From: Dicyema japonicum
Lineage: Eukaryota > Dicyemida > Rhombozoa > Dicyemidae
Assembly: GCA_011109175.1 (NCBI GenBank)
Contig: RDEW01000009.1
Coordinates: 239,158-303,157 of the forward strand
DNA length: 64,000 nucleotides
Direction of reading: 5' to 3'
Position 1 is the stretch's first letter; each line of letters starts with the position of its first letter. The notes below the pieces were generated by a model. It was not told where the DNA came from, did no database searches, and saw nothing but the letters and a program-made list of their open reading frames with translations. A program made the translations under genes and the position numbers. Positions 20,064-32,108 of this stretch are shown piece by piece.

Positions 20064-22102
20064 TCAATTAATTGCGGTCTCCATTACAAAAATAGAATCC
20101 GCGGATTGGAGTAATTTTGTAGACATATCACTCCCACATATTGAAGACAATTTCATGACATCAAATCGATCAAACAATGATATAATAGTTGTTTTATCAT
20201 TCTCATCTTCCTTACTACGGCACATATCACAAAATTCTCCATAGAATTGAGGATATGTCGGAAGTGAGTAGAACACCACTGAATCCGCACCACGAAGTTT
20301 GTACCGATGATAAAAATGAAATCGTTCGGTCACAACAAGAAATTGAACTTTTCGGTTGAAAAACATGTCCCTAGACTTGTGGACTCGTTCCTGGGACGAA
20401 TATCTTAAAGTCTCATTAATGAATAATACTCTGAAATAAAACTGAAGCTGATTTCCTCCTTCTTGCAGTAATTACGCACACGTGTGTAGTCAAAATAAGA
20501 GGATATATAAACGATGAATTGTTTTCCTCCTTTTCCTAGCTCAGGAAATGTCTATCATTTTGATATTGCGAAACCTTTTCAATGAAAAAGGTGAATCTAT
20601 TTGTCGGTGAATCATGTAGAGGACCAATTTTCATCCTCTGGAATACGTGCTGTACAGACGATGACGTCGTATGTAAGATCCCACTTTTTATAGGCATGCA
20701 AAATGCCAGACTCCCAGAATAATCTACAAAAAAATAAAAGCCAGTACTTTTTGAAAACTCATTAAAGAATGCTGTAAGTTCTAAAAACGGATGAGCAGAA
20801 AAAACCAAAAGTTGACGATAATAACAACCTCTAAAAATAAGATAAAAAAGTAAATAATAATTTAAAAAATAAAAAATACAATTCGTTTAGTTGCCATTCG
20901 TGAATTCTCATAATATCGACGTCGTGGAGTTCTTCCACCTTAGAATTCGTTCTCCGTAAAATATCCTGCATTAAATTTATATTAAGCGAACCAAAATATG
21001 CATCCAATTCTGCATATAGAGAACATCAGCCTGATCGATTACTATAATTTCTAGTGAAGACAGAAAGTCACAGGAGCCCTTACGACTGCTCATCACTTTA
21101 AAATAAACCCTTCAGCGATTAAAGTTTTGAGACCCAAAGGAGAGGCAATCACCAAATCCGCAGAATTGAACTCAACATACAAATTCATCTTATTTTTTCC
21201 CACTCGGACGCCAATTCTGAAGTGATCGTCGCAGTTTCCACTAAAAATAGCTCGAAAGTCGGCTATTTATCAGACAAACAATAAAACCTGGTTTCTTAGA
21301 TTTTTCAACGAAATTTTCCGAACCAAACTCGGAATCTACCCGATCTTTTCCAATTTTATACCCCTTTAATGATTCTTATGAATCCTACCTTATTAGAAGG
21401 TGCCACCAAAAGCTCGAGAATATCAATTATCCGTAAGGCTGAACTTCTGAATGGAACCAAAATGAGGACTCGAGCTCTCGTGAACCCTTGATCTTTTCTA
21501 TCACTTTCTAAATCAAGGTCATTTACTGCCATCATGTTATGAGCTCTAAATAATTGCATTTTAAGGTATACTTTGTTATGTGGTTTATCACGTGCATGCA
21601 ATAAGACAACTGAATCAAAGAATTGTTAGAAGGGTTACGTTAAAATACAAAAAATCCTAAAATTAAACGATAAAAAACCAAATAATTCTCAAGAATTGAT
21701 AACAAATTTCTAATGTAGGGAGGAAAATCTCCATTTTCTACGAAATCAGTAAAACATAAACCCAACTCAAGGGAACACAACACAGGAAGGATTTTTGATA
21801 AAATAGGTATCATTTCCTCAGTGATCTAACAATAATAAACTATAAAACCTTTAAATTTGTGTTTAATATAATATTTTCAAAGTTTGCATTATTTGTGGAA
21901 GAGATGAAAGAACCAATGTTATCGATTTCAACCTTTTTTGTTACTTTTGATGACTCAATCTCATTTGAAGTCATAAAATGGTAAGAATATGTTAGATCAT
22001 CCCCGTAAAGTGCTCTACGTTGAACTGAATGTTCAAGTTGACTCATTTTTCTCTTACTAATATTAATTAAAAAGTTGCTTACATTTGCTTGAGTTCTTCC
22101 AT
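20064..22102 (-). CDS. UTP25: UTP25 (DIEXF/Def), SSU processome protein
   Basis: Fourteen exons: 22102-22083, 22056-21849, 21825-21679, 21656-21639, 21609-21572, 21545-21389, 21363-21288, 21262-21109, 21085-20992, 20965-20880, 20830-20748, 20723-20575, 20551-20430, 20403-20064. They give 563 aa with every phase closing. Twelve introns are 22-29 nt and one is 49 nt. UTP25 is a helicase-like but ATPase-dead factor for 18S rRNA maturation in the nucleolus. Diagnostic blocks are [55 protein letters not shown] (in place of a DEAD box), [23 protein letters not shown] and [18 protein letters not shown]. The acidic N-terminal region of animal homologues is almost absent. The first 20-nt exon is plausible but least certain. 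Confidence 0.9.
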
Positions 22103-22639
22103 TTCTTAATTATAAAGCACAAAAAACATATCACGTGAGTATTTAATTTTAATATTAAATTTAAATAAATAAAAAATTATTATTTATTAATAATTTATTT
22201 AAAAAAGGCCACTTAGTTCTCCCGTTTATGTTGGCGAACAATACTAAACTGTCTTGCCAGAACCATATTCTTCTCCATACAACCAACTATTGGGTAATTT
22301 TACGCATGAAACTTATTGAATTTACGCTTCTGTGATGTTAAAATCCATCTCATCTCTACAGCTTAACTTTAACATTATTAAATCGAGTTCTTGGAGATGT
22401 GGACATCCTATCGAAGCATGATGTTTACGCGTCAGTTATCCGAGAGAGTAAACTTAATTTGTCATCTTCAACATCGTGCTGAGAAATGGTTGTTTTGGTA
22501 GTGGTGATCTCCTGAAGATTATCAGAAATTTACTACTATACACATATCCTATTGGAATAAGACAGGTCAACAGACTCTGCTTTTGCGAAATAGCTTATAC
22601 TTTTTAAATATTATAAACCTGTATTTTCCTGCCCGAGTT
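22103..22639. other. AT-rich intergenic
   Basis: No supported feature. It presumably contains the UTP25 promoter near 22.1 kb. Confidence 0.4.
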
Positions 22640-22800
22640 GTTTCCCTTCCAGACTAAACAGATTCGACCTCCTCATAAATGTAATTATCTGCGGTGTTTA
22701 ATTTACAAACATCCAAAATGGCAAGACTCTGATACGAGAAGAAGCCTAATTAATGAACTTAAAAATTATTTGTTGACTAGAATTTCATTTAATTTATCGA
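22640..22800 (+). mobile_element. LINE B endonuclease fragment
   Basis: Frames give VIICG and then, shifted by an indel, KHPKWQDSDTRRSLINELKN. These match VLLCGDFNAKHPQW..KRGSLIIDSLEK in the long LINE B copy. Confidence 0.5.
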
Positions 22801-24159
22801 CGCAGCTGTGGATTATTTTTCATTATCGACTCGGCTTGTGGCTCTGGGGACCTATAAGTTATAAAACTCGGTCATTGACTCAGAAACCAATTTCCTCATA
22901 GAAAAAACTCATTTACGTAAAGCCTACATTATTCTGATTGTTTCTAGCGAACATCTGTCTGCTTAAAAGACAAATTAAAATATTGAGAATAACATTTACT
23001 ATAATCGTTCTCCCATCTGTTAGGAAGGTTTCGATTAGCGGGCTTCGCAATTACACAAAAGTGTTGTAGCTTTTTTGATGTCCTCTAAATTAATCTAATA
23101 AAGATGAAGGCATTCTGGAAATTAGTTTAGTTTTGCCAACGTTAAGGATAATGATTAAATAAAGATATATTTGAAACAATAGCAAATTTTTATTGAACTT
23201 TAAAAATAATAGGAAAAGTAAAAACAGCGGACTATCATTTCTTAGATCCTGCATCGTCGTTTGTATTCTTGACAAAATTCGCATTTTTTCTCATTCTTTT
23301 TAAAATACGAGTCGATTTTTTAAATGAAATTTGTACTGCATCGCGACATCCAATCAATTTTAATTGCTGCCTTTCTGATTTTTAAAAACTGAGATGATGT
23401 GTTTTCTGTACATTAATCGTTCTTCTGGTCAATGCCATTGTAGTCAATGGTCATTTCTCATTTGTCAAAGTCAAGCAAAAGGAGAGGATAAATTAATAGA
23501 GTATTTCTGTAAAACTAAACATGGAACAAATAAATATGTGGTAAATAAGATATCTTTCATAGCAGCTAAATGGCTATGAGTGAAGCGAATTACACTGCTA
23601 GTTTTAAATAAAATTCCAAGATTTGACCGATAATTGTGATCAAACATATAATTTTGACTACGTCACGTTGGCATGGCAATTAAAATAAGTTTCCTAAAAC
23701 TATTTTAAAAAATTTCAGATTGTCGTTATTATGAAATATTAGTACTATTACATTTTAAGGGCTTTTGACCAGTTAACCTACTAGTCAATTGATCGAAAGG
23801 TTGGGCTGGCGACGTAGCTCAGGTGAACTATGGCATAGCTTCGAAAAATTAATGTCTTATCTTCTCAAAATTGATATATCCCCTCCCCACTTTATAATGG
23901 ACTCAGGATATATAGGAAACTAGAAGTTGTAAAATAAAGAAGCATCTGATATACTAATCTCTGTTTTCGAATCATCTCTGTACCAAATTTCCAAACAACC
24001 TTCTCTGCAAAATCCTTCTCGGATACCTTGAAAATCTCCAAAATATGAGGTTACATCATAGTACAAGATGCCCGTCATTGGAGGTATTGGCCTCTACTTT
24101 GTCGGTCTAAAATCACTTAGTTATTTGAAGAATTTTTTTAACCCAACAATTCTTGATAA
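22801..24159. other. no supported gene
   Basis: Open frames at 23090-23284 (-, hydrophobic) and 23394-23579 (+, Cys/Lys-rich) carry no motif that I can name. Either could be an isolated exon, but no phase-consistent short introns were found. Confidence 0.35.
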
Positions 24160-24230
24160 TTAAATTATTCTAAAGATCAAGGGTAACCAAACTAACTAAT
24201 TCCTTGATCTTGACGCATTCCAGCAGAGAC
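24160..24230 (-). mobile_element. LINE B 3' tail
   Basis: On the minus strand, GGAATTAGTTAGTTTGGTTA followed by CCCTTGATCTT matches the tail of the short element at 27.7 kb (GAGTTAGTTAGTTTGGTTAC). Confidence 0.5.
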
Positions 24231-24499
24231 CTCACCCAAGCACAGTGATCCAGAGGCTTGGGAGAAAAACTGCAGACTTCTCATTTCCAAATGGTATTCA
24301 TTTGGGAGATCTTTGATTCACAATGTAGATGATCAATAGGGGTTGAAGCCTCGATCTTCAAGACATTTGTCCAAAAATTCAATGTTACAATCGATGGACG
24401 ATAAGAATTATTTTTTCATTAATAAATTTATAAATTAATAAGAATTTTATCAAAATAAATGTAGATTTTAAGCAAATAAATTATTCGTTACTTAGCAAA

Positions 24500-26593
24500 A
24501 TGTGCGATGGTTTACCAATGATTCCAGGTTTTAGAACAACTAACTTGACGGTTTATTAAAAACTTATTGCAGAAAAACAATTTCCCTAAAAGTCAAAGTT
24601 TGGATATGTCCAATGGATACTCAGTACCGCGAAATATATTGGACGGAATAAATACGAATGAATTCGCCAAATTATCAAATTATATGCCTACACTTACTTA
24701 CGGACCAAGTAAACAAGTTCCCGACCAAGAATTCACTCCAAACTTCGTTTCACTTGATAAAAAGGTGAACGTTTCATTCTATGTTAGGTCCTCAAATTTT
24801 ATGGGTATTTCAAACAATCTGTATATGAATCATCAAATGAATATTACAGAGTTAGACCAATCCAAGTTTTTTATTTTATCGAGGACGACACGATTTCCGT
24901 GTACGAACCAGAAGTTAAGAACAGTGGACTTTTACAGGGTGTCCTTTTTATATACTGTTAGGAAAACTCATTAAACGACAGAGGATTCCAAAAAACAATT
25001 TTGGTGACACGTACAATTGGAAAGACCTCAACAACCAAATGAACATTACTTTTTATGGACGAACATTTAGATTGACCGATTGCGATCAATGGACCAAAGT
25101 TTTATTATGTTTTGAATAAATTAAGGAGTTTTTAACCAGTCAGGGGATTGACGTTAACGATCCTGAGGATATTCCCGATGATCCTTACACATGTCAAAGG
25201 CAAATAAACGAACAAAGCAAGGAATCGGTGACTCCTTCAGATTTCGATAAACTCAAACAATTTCTCGAACTAGATCGCAAAGTTCTCCGTTTTTACGTCG
25301 TGTGGGATGACAGGGAGTCCGTCTCGGGAGATCTTCGTCCATTCATAATTCACGTAATTTTGTAGAGCTATAATTAGTATTACTTGGTGGACGATACCAT
25401 TGAAGTAAGGGAAATAAGGACAAATAATGATGGATATGATCCATACCCAATTCTTATCAATCGTCATAAAATTCCTAAAAATCGTCAGGACGTCAAACCT
25501 ACATTTCCAAGTGTATATCTTGAATTGACTGAACGTGAAATACCAGAATATTTTTCTCCTGAGGATTTTCTGATAGGTCAGACTGTAGTCATATATAACC
25601 GACGATTTATTGTGTACGACGTGGACAATTTCACTAAAGCTTATTATTGGAAAAGATTCGGAATCTCAGAGTTTACAGCACTCAATGTTTCTACCCCTAC
25701 TCCCGAATTACCGAAAATGGTAGTTAATGATATAATTTAAGGAAATTCCACCATATAACGGATTCGGATCAATTGATGACTCACTTCAATCTTGTCTTTC
25801 TTTGATACCAACGCCAGAGAAGAAGGACTATATAAGGATGCTGGAAAATGATGGAATAATTTTGCGATTCAAGGCAAAACTAGTTATTTAAATTAAATAT
25901 TTTAGGAAAATAACCGTGATATTGACAGGAACCGAGATTTCATCATTTCTTACTATGTGGCTGACAATGCAATCGAAATTTACGAGACTACTAAAAAGAA
26001 CCTCTGGATTTTCCGCAGGAAAATTCTTAGAGAAACGACGAGTAATGAAACCAAACACAAAACCAGAGTCTCCCGAGTATTTTGGACCAGAAGACTTTAA
26101 AATTGGTAATATGGTGATCATATATTCCTACAAATTCCGGATTGAGGATGCTGATGACTTTGTTTTAGCTATGTGAAGGATAATTTGAATAAATTTAGCG
26201 GTTCTGTTGTTTTTATTAAATTTTAGATGAATTTAAGTTAAATCTCAAAACTCACTTTGAAAGTAAAATATCTGACAGACGATGTTCTCAAACAGATCGT
26301 ACGTGTTAAATAATTATTTAAATAGGCGGGAGGAACTGGAGACTGTAACTCAGGAAGTGTGCCAACAGTTAAAAAAACTTTCAATAATTGACAAATCTAC
26401 AATTTATGAAATGTTCCGTAAATATAAAAAGAACCACTCACAATATTTGACAAAGGAAAATATTAGGACTATTCTCAAAAATGGATACTTTCCAGCTGAC
26501 AATCAACTAGTGGATAGCATCTACACTCAATTTGGACCATCATTGGAAGATGGAATATCACTAGAAGAATTTAGGAGATTCATGGAATCTTAG
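24500..26593 (+). CDS. EFHC1: EFHC1-like ciliary microtubule inner protein (frameshifted)
   Basis: Exons 24500-24550, 24573-24764, 24788-24938, 24962-25098, 25126-25353, 25378-25719, 25742-25882, 25906-26200, 26227-26302 and 26326-26593; introns 22-27 nt; about 625 aa. EFHC1 is a conserved protein of ciliary doublet microtubules with three DM10 domains and a C-terminal EF-hand-like region. Seen here: LTYGPSK and FDKK-type lead, DM10-1 with [20 protein letters not shown]10-2 with [18 protein letters not shown]10-3 with [13 protein letters not shown], and a C-terminal pair of helix-loop-helix units ending [10 protein letters not shown]. Exon 8 has an extra base near 25996 and lacks one near 26166. 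Between them the conserved [10 protein letters not shown] sits in another frame, so as given the protein would stop early. Flanking exons are perfect, which favours sequence error over decay. Confidence 0.88.
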
Positions 26594-26920
26594 TATAAAA
26601 AGACTAACGGCTCACAATAACATCAACTAATTTATTTTAATGGCTTTTATGCATTAATGACAAAAATGAGCATCTAAAATCGACAAGTTTATTTAAATCA
26701 AAAAATTTATTATTCTAACTATTGAATCCCACTGATTTCCTCTCTGCTTTTTCTTTCTTCAATTTCTAGAAGCGTCATTGAATTCACCTAACTCAGTAGA
26801 CACCAGATGTCTGGCAGTTATCCAAAAATCACTCTCTAAGGAAAAGACGTGATGCTAGGAAAGGACCAGGGAACTGGATAAAACCTATTTCAGGGCTATC
26901 AGAGATTAGGGACAACTCGC
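26594..26920. other. intergenic, no feature
   Basis: AT-rich 3' flank of EFHC1 with nothing recognised. Confidence 0.4.
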
Positions 26921-27217
26921 CTAGAATCTGAGTAGAACCTTAATAACCTCCATCTTGTCTCCAGGATCTCGCACGAAATCGCTTCTCCTCGTTTTCTTAT
27001 AAAGAATGTCAGATGGCAATCTGGAGCGGTTCCAGGAGGAAATTGTATTCGAAGTTGATCTCTGTGAAAGGAGTTTAGCTTTCAAAGCTCCTGTCTTATG
27101 CAAGCGTTCTACAATAGTATGGGTTTCACAACTCCGTTGTACAGGCGATCCGAGAAGGGAGTCCAGCTTTTTGGGTTTGCGTCGGGAATACGATTGTTTT
27201 TTATTTTTGATGACCAC
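26921..27217 (-). CDS. unrecognised basic open frame
   Basis: A 98-codon frame from an ATG, rich in Lys, Arg and Ser, with no domain or signal and no splice-linked neighbour. It may be an exon of an unknown gene or part of an element's first protein. Kept only because of its length and start codon. Confidence 0.2.
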   Translation of the reverse strand: MVIKNKKQSYSRRKPKKLDSLLGSPVQRSCETHTIVERLHKTGALKAKLLSQRSTSNTISSWNRSRLPSDILYKKTRRSDFVRDPGDKMEVIKVLLRF

Positions 27218-27482
27218 TAGTTATTTCGTTAATTTCCAACGTTTTTAGTTTTATTGCCAGGAGAGACGTGAAAACCTGTTATAGAGGCGGATTATTCCTC
27301 TTACATTATAAACTATTTATATGAATATATCTGATGCGGATGAGGACATTTTCAGCTACCAGAAATAGAAGAGGATAATGTCCCTCTTGATTTTCAATGA
27401 AATAAGGACGAAAGGAGTATAAGTTTCAATTTGAGCTTTATGAAACCTTTAATGCTGATGGAAATATATTGCAAATTATCGC

Positions 27483-27745
27483 ATGGAGCCATGTGGTGCT
27501 ACGTGGATAGTTTGTCATTGGAGCTACGTGGGTAGTTGTATTTTCCTTCCTTCCAATTGCGTCACTGGATCCACCTTACTGAGGAGGCGCCCAATGCCTG
27601 GCCGGCATCAAGAGGGTCCAACAATTCTTCCCCGGGGACAAAGTCGTTACCTGGTGACAAGTTCTGGAATGCTGGAACAAGTCAGGATCGAGGAGTTAGT
27701 TAGTTTGGTTACCCTTGGTGTTTGGAAATAATTTTAATTTAAAGG
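27483..27745 (+). mobile_element. short LINE B derivative, second copy
   Basis: The 5' part (ATGTGGTGCTACGTGG.., GCGTCACTGGATCCACC, GAGGCGCCCAATGCCTGGCC) matches the 5' part of the element at 3.0 kb. The 3' part (AGTTAGTTAGTTTGGTTACC) is a LINE B tail. No endonuclease or RT sequence lies between. Confidence 0.5.
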
Positions 27746-28559
27746 AATTTGGATTATATGAAGTATTAGAAAAATTTTTCCGGGATGTTGAGATGCATTG
27801 TCGTATTGACGAGGCGTGTGATAGTGTTTTAAGATTCCGTCGTATCTTTAAGATTAAAATTTCAAAATAAACACTGGTTATTATGTCGTTCAAATTGCCT
27901 TTACATGTGTTGGAATAATAAATGAACAGATCCGACGTGTGCGACTAAAGCTGGAACATTTCGAATAACAAAATAATTAGTTCAAACAAGTAAACTTTTT
28001 ATAGAAAAGACGTGATTCAGATGTTTAAAGAATACCAAATTGTAGTGTTGAGAATCAAAAAGCTTTTTTCTTATAAGATTCTCTACGACAAGGTTTTAAT
28101 ATCAGAGTTCTTCACATTGCAGAACGTAAGCTTTCAGTTTATCGTAGTTGGAGAATCAGTACAAGTGGTTAAGGGATTCTTAAAGTATCTTTAACAAGAT
28201 CTTCTTGACTGACCAGATTTTTCGACACCTGAAAAATCTTCAGAACACAACAAATACGTTTAAACTAAAATTGACGAACTTAGTAAGACCCTTTAGTTTT
28301 CATGTGTGTTGGAGGATCAGATACATGTGGATTAAATGAGTTTACTCGAATCATGGCTATTAAAAGAATTAGCGATCTCGAACAAGTCAGTGGAGAGGAA
28401 CTTAAGCAGTTAATTTTTGTTCCAAAATTTCTGCTGTAAAAAATGCCACTAGGGACATGAAACTTTGATTGGAAGAAGCCTATGGGAAAATCATTGTTTG
28501 CGCAAAATCAGCTTAGAAGACAGAGAGTAAATATTGTTGAAGAATTAACCAAAGTCTTT
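27746..28559. other. no supported gene
   Basis: A short plus-strand frame (27736-27867) encoding EVLEKFFRDVEMHCRID and another at 28012-28194 look compositionally protein-like. They share no family that I know and no consistent splice sites. Confidence 0.3.
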
Positions 28560-28850
28560 TGTTTGTTTTCTCAGAAGCAGATCAAGCTGGGAAGGTAGCC
28601 TCGTAGAGGCTTGTTCTTGGGGGAGGGAATGTATATATTAATTACAATGAAAACCAATTCAACGTTGGGAAAGTAAGGAATGTGTAGTATTCGAGGTATC
28701 GGTGAAAGGAATTTTGAGATGAACGAATATAATAATTCCTCCACCAGTGGATCCACTGAGAAGATTAATACGAATACATGAATAATTATGAAAAGAAGGG
28801 ATTTATCTAGAAAGCAATTCAGGCTTCTTCTTTTAGAGAAAACCATGCTT
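28560..28850 (-). mobile_element. LINE B endonuclease fragment
   Basis: Minus-strand frames give GGGIIIFVHLKIPF and FIVINIYIPSP, equivalent to GGGLLTII.. and LILINIYIPPP in the long copy. Frameshifted and isolated. Confidence 0.5.
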
Positions 28851-29035
28851 TATGGGAGGGCAAGAACAATTACAATTTCTCCAATTTGGAAATGATATTT
28901 TTGGTATTTAGCTGAAGAATTTTAAGGTTATCAGAAAGGGCAAAGGATTTACGGGAGTAACTTAACATCTGTCGGACGATATTCACTGGCGGAAAACCTA
29001 ATGAGAATAGGGGATATGGTCTTATATAAATCATT

Positions 29036-29690
29036 AGTTAGTTAAATCACATCCGCGTTACTAGTAAACACTGTTTATGGTTTCGCTTGTGCCATGTTTT
29101 TCGACTATCCTATCCGTTAGTCTTCTCGATCCTTTTCGTTGTCGTGCTAGTCTCCTGATTTCGTTAGATCGTCTGCATCCATCAGTTGGCCACAGATCAC
29201 TGCATAATCCTCCGCAAGTGTCCTCGGAAGACAATTTCTTGGACGTTTTCTGAATGCAAAAAATTCGGTATGGTCGAAAAATTCTTCCATGGCGGCATTG
29301 CATGGTGTTTGTTCATCCGTAGAATGTCCAAATAGGCGCCTGCTGGCTTCAAGTACGTTCAGACTTATTGGTCCACAATCAGTCAGTTTGTATAATTTAT
29401 TGTTGAGATTTTCTTTGGCCAAGTTGAGATCCAAAAAGTTGTCTATAATTTATTGTTTGAGATCCAAGGAGTTGTCTTAGTTGGTCTCTGTGAAACGAAT
29501 CGAGTTGTTCCACATCTTTCTTTGATGTTCCCCAAGTACCTACGTTGTACATGAGGACTGATCGGACAAATCTATTATATATGCGTAATCGCATCTTAGT
29601 ATGAATTTGATTCTTTCTCATCAGAATGGATTGTAATTTTTAAGTGCTATTATGGCCAATATCTTTCGTCTTGTGATATCTCTGAATTGT
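29036..29690 (-). mobile_element. LINE A, 5'-truncated copy
   Basis: Minus-strand pieces: RKILAIIAL, RIYNRFVRSVLMYNVGTWG, DSFHRDQLRQLLG, LYKLTDCGPISLNVLEASRR, TPCNAAMEEFF and RQRKGSRRLTDRIVEK. The closest relative is the copy at 5.5-6.4 kb. The tail is AACGCGGATGTGATTTAACTAACTAA. Two frameshifts. Confidence 0.75.
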
Positions 29691-29694
29691 AAAT

Positions 29695-31170
29695 GATAAC
29701 TCAGCTCATTTCCTAGAAGAGATGACACACATTGAGAAACAACTCGCATTATAACTAGAATAATTTTTGTCAATAAAGTCAAAAATTCATATGTTCTTTA
29801 AACTTGTTTAAAACTTATAAAAATGTAATTTTTAATCAAAAATATTATATAAATCAAAAAGTTATAAAGTCAAAAAGTCAAAAATTTAATGTCAAAATTT
29901 AATTTTTAAGTCAATAAAGTCAAATTTTTAATGATTTTTATTAATTTTTTCAGTTTTTGAATAAAATACTAATGTGTCGTCAACTACTATGCCTCGTTCA
30001 ATCAGGAAGGTCGTTGAAAAGTTTAAGACCGTTATTAGAATATTGCTCAATTTTCTATAACTCACGTATTTTCTAAAAAACAGCTTTTTGTTGAATCTTT
30101 CATCAATAAAACATTTCAAACTAACAGTTCTATCATTTTATTACTATTTCACAGTTGGTACTTTAAAATATCTAATTTTCTCATTCCATCTACTCTAGGC
30201 TCAATAAGGTCACTAATGCTTACTCGGATGTGATTTTCTTTGACAAGTTGAGCATTAAAGTTTACAAAACTTGTTTGAGGAATTGGATATAGTTTTAATT
30301 CCTTCTATGCATAGTGTAGAATATTTACGGGGATCTACCAAAATAACTCTCAGAATGGGGAGTTGTCTTGAAGTTGTTGAACATTATTGTAAATCTTTAT
30401 TAAAGTAAAAAATAACTATAAATTTTTTATAAAAATATAATTTTAATCAAAATGATGTAGTATCTATTAGAATCAAATACGGAGCAATTTATCTGCTATA
30501 TTATGTAATATTGGTTTATAAATTTATAAGGATGACAAGAAAAACTTACTTCACATTAGAAGACGCAGTTAGAATATACAAAAATTGTATTTTAGTAACG
30601 ATTTATGCGGAATAAAAGTATCTGGAATCTATGTTTCTGTTAATAAGTTTTTTTCTATTACGAAAATGGAACAACATACTTCTCAATGCATATACGACTA
30701 TTTAAAAAAAATCTCCTTCCACATCATTATTGTTCAGTAAAGATTTTTATTATTGTAAAATTATTATCTAAATACCGAAATTTTTAACCTGAAAACGTTT
30801 TGAATTACATTATTCTGTATTTTAATAAAGTTTTCGATTAGTTTTTTCATATTTAAGAAAAAATTTTTTATAGATAAATTTCATAAAGTCAAAAATGGTC
30901 AAAATTTGAAATTTTAAAGTCAATAAAGTCAATTTTTAGGTCAAAAGTTCGAATTTATAAAGTCAAAAAATTGCCCTAAACTCGATATGAAGATCATAAA
31001 GTTTATGAATATTTTTTTCGGAGTGCTGTAATAGACGGTGCATGATAGTTTAGTTTAAGGAATAGCTTTTTTAAATAACTATTCCCTAATTTGTGAAGTG
31101 GAATATCAGCATTTAAAAATGCTTTAGCCAAAAAATATCCATTTTACTTTTTTTCTTCAGAAAGATAAGG
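29695..31170. other. AT-rich region with ATAAAGTCAAAAA repeats
   Basis: Motifs such as TCAATAAAGTCAAA and TTATAAAGTCAAAAA cluster at 29770-29930 and again at 30880-30990, bracketing about 1 kb. Two minus-strand frames with a protein-like look (29928-30119; around 30190-30330 with PQTSFVNFNAQLVK and SISDLIEPRVDG) lie between. This could be a decayed DNA transposon with repetitive ends, but no transposase motif is identifiable. Confidence 0.3.
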
Positions 31171-31413
31171 TTAAGTGGTCTCTATACTTTTTTGACATTC
31201 TGTCTGATGTCTTTTTACATTGTTGATCGATGTAGTATTGTTTAGGTGATTTTCTATCTTAGAGCATATTTGGCAAAATATATCTCTTTTTGGTGTTCTT
31301 GTAAATATGTATGAGTTTTTGGAAATTGCTTTTGAAATTCGTTCCTTATTTTTTCCTCTGAGTTCTAATAGTTTTAATAATTGAGAAAATAAAAACCTGC
31401 CATTGAATGCCAA
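31171..31413 (-). pseudogene. possible BED/C2H-type zinc finger of a transposase
   Basis: An 80-codon frame contains DIFCQICSKIENHLNN followed by NVKRHQTEC, a C-x2-C...H-x4-C spacing reminiscent of BED fingers in hAT transposases. The frame ends soon after, and no catalytic domain follows in an obvious frame. Confidence 0.25.
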
Positions 31414-31730
31414 TAATAATAATAATAGCCTTTTTCACGGAGCGTGGTATTAGCTCCTCATAGGCAGGACACGAACTTTATTTAAGTAAAGAACAGTTAA
31501 TTTTAACTAATCGTAGAACCAAGGAATGATCTTGACTTCTATTGTGTTTTTCTTGTGTGTGGGTCCTTTTTTGACAATTCAGTTCCGCAGTGAGAGTCCA
31601 CTGAAGACGGCGTCACTCGTCAAGCCTTTTTGTAGATGCGTGGAACCTTCCATTATGGGAACAGCAGCGAGAATCGAACCCGTAACCTAAGTCACTTTAG
31701 CCCCACACCTAACCACTATGCCAGCCGGCC
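31412..31730 (-). mobile_element. tRNA-derived SINE, near full length
   Basis: On the minus strand the head reads GGCCGGCTGGCATAGTGGTT..., with an A-box-like TGGCATAGTGG (31713-31723) and a B box GGTTCGATTCT (31670-31680) at tRNA-like spacing, which is an internal Pol III promoter. The body matches the truncated copy at 6.7 kb (CGCCGTCTTCAGTGGACTCT). The element ends in GGCTATTATTATTATTATTG. The 3' end GCTCCGTGAAAAAGGC is related to the LINE A terminus. Confidence 0.75.
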
Positions 31731-32108
31731 TGTATACAACAAAAAACAATTTATAACATGTAATTTAAAATGAAAAAATCCTAGCAAAATTAAAAAAAAT
31801 AATTATATCCTATTTTAGGAAAATTTTACCTGTGAAATGGGACAATTTCCGCCCTAGTGATTATCTATGTTACAGGAATATAATTGGTGATTATCTTTGT
31901 TATCTAAGTTTTTATCATTAGTTTAAAAATAACAAAAATGATAGCCAGGTCCAGTTGTTTCTAGCACAAATCTAGCTTATATAATCTTAACTTGTGTCTC
32001 ATAAATTTTCTTCAATGTTAGCTCAAGTATGAGAAACAACTTATTTAAGTTACCAATGACAGTTATTGAAAAACTCATGAATAAATTAGTTGAAAAAGGA
32101 GATAAATT
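31731..32108. other. 3' flank of glycogen synthase, nothing recognised
   Basis: AT-rich spacer between the SINE and the glycogen synthase stop codon. Confidence 0.4.

Noticed and set aside
19864-20244. 126-codon plus-strand frame
   Set aside because: It is the antisense of the last UTP25 exon, which has clear homology and splice support.
23812-23870. tRNA-like GTAGCTCAGGTGAAC stretch
   Set aside because: It has an A-box look but no matching B box or cloverleaf stems nearby.
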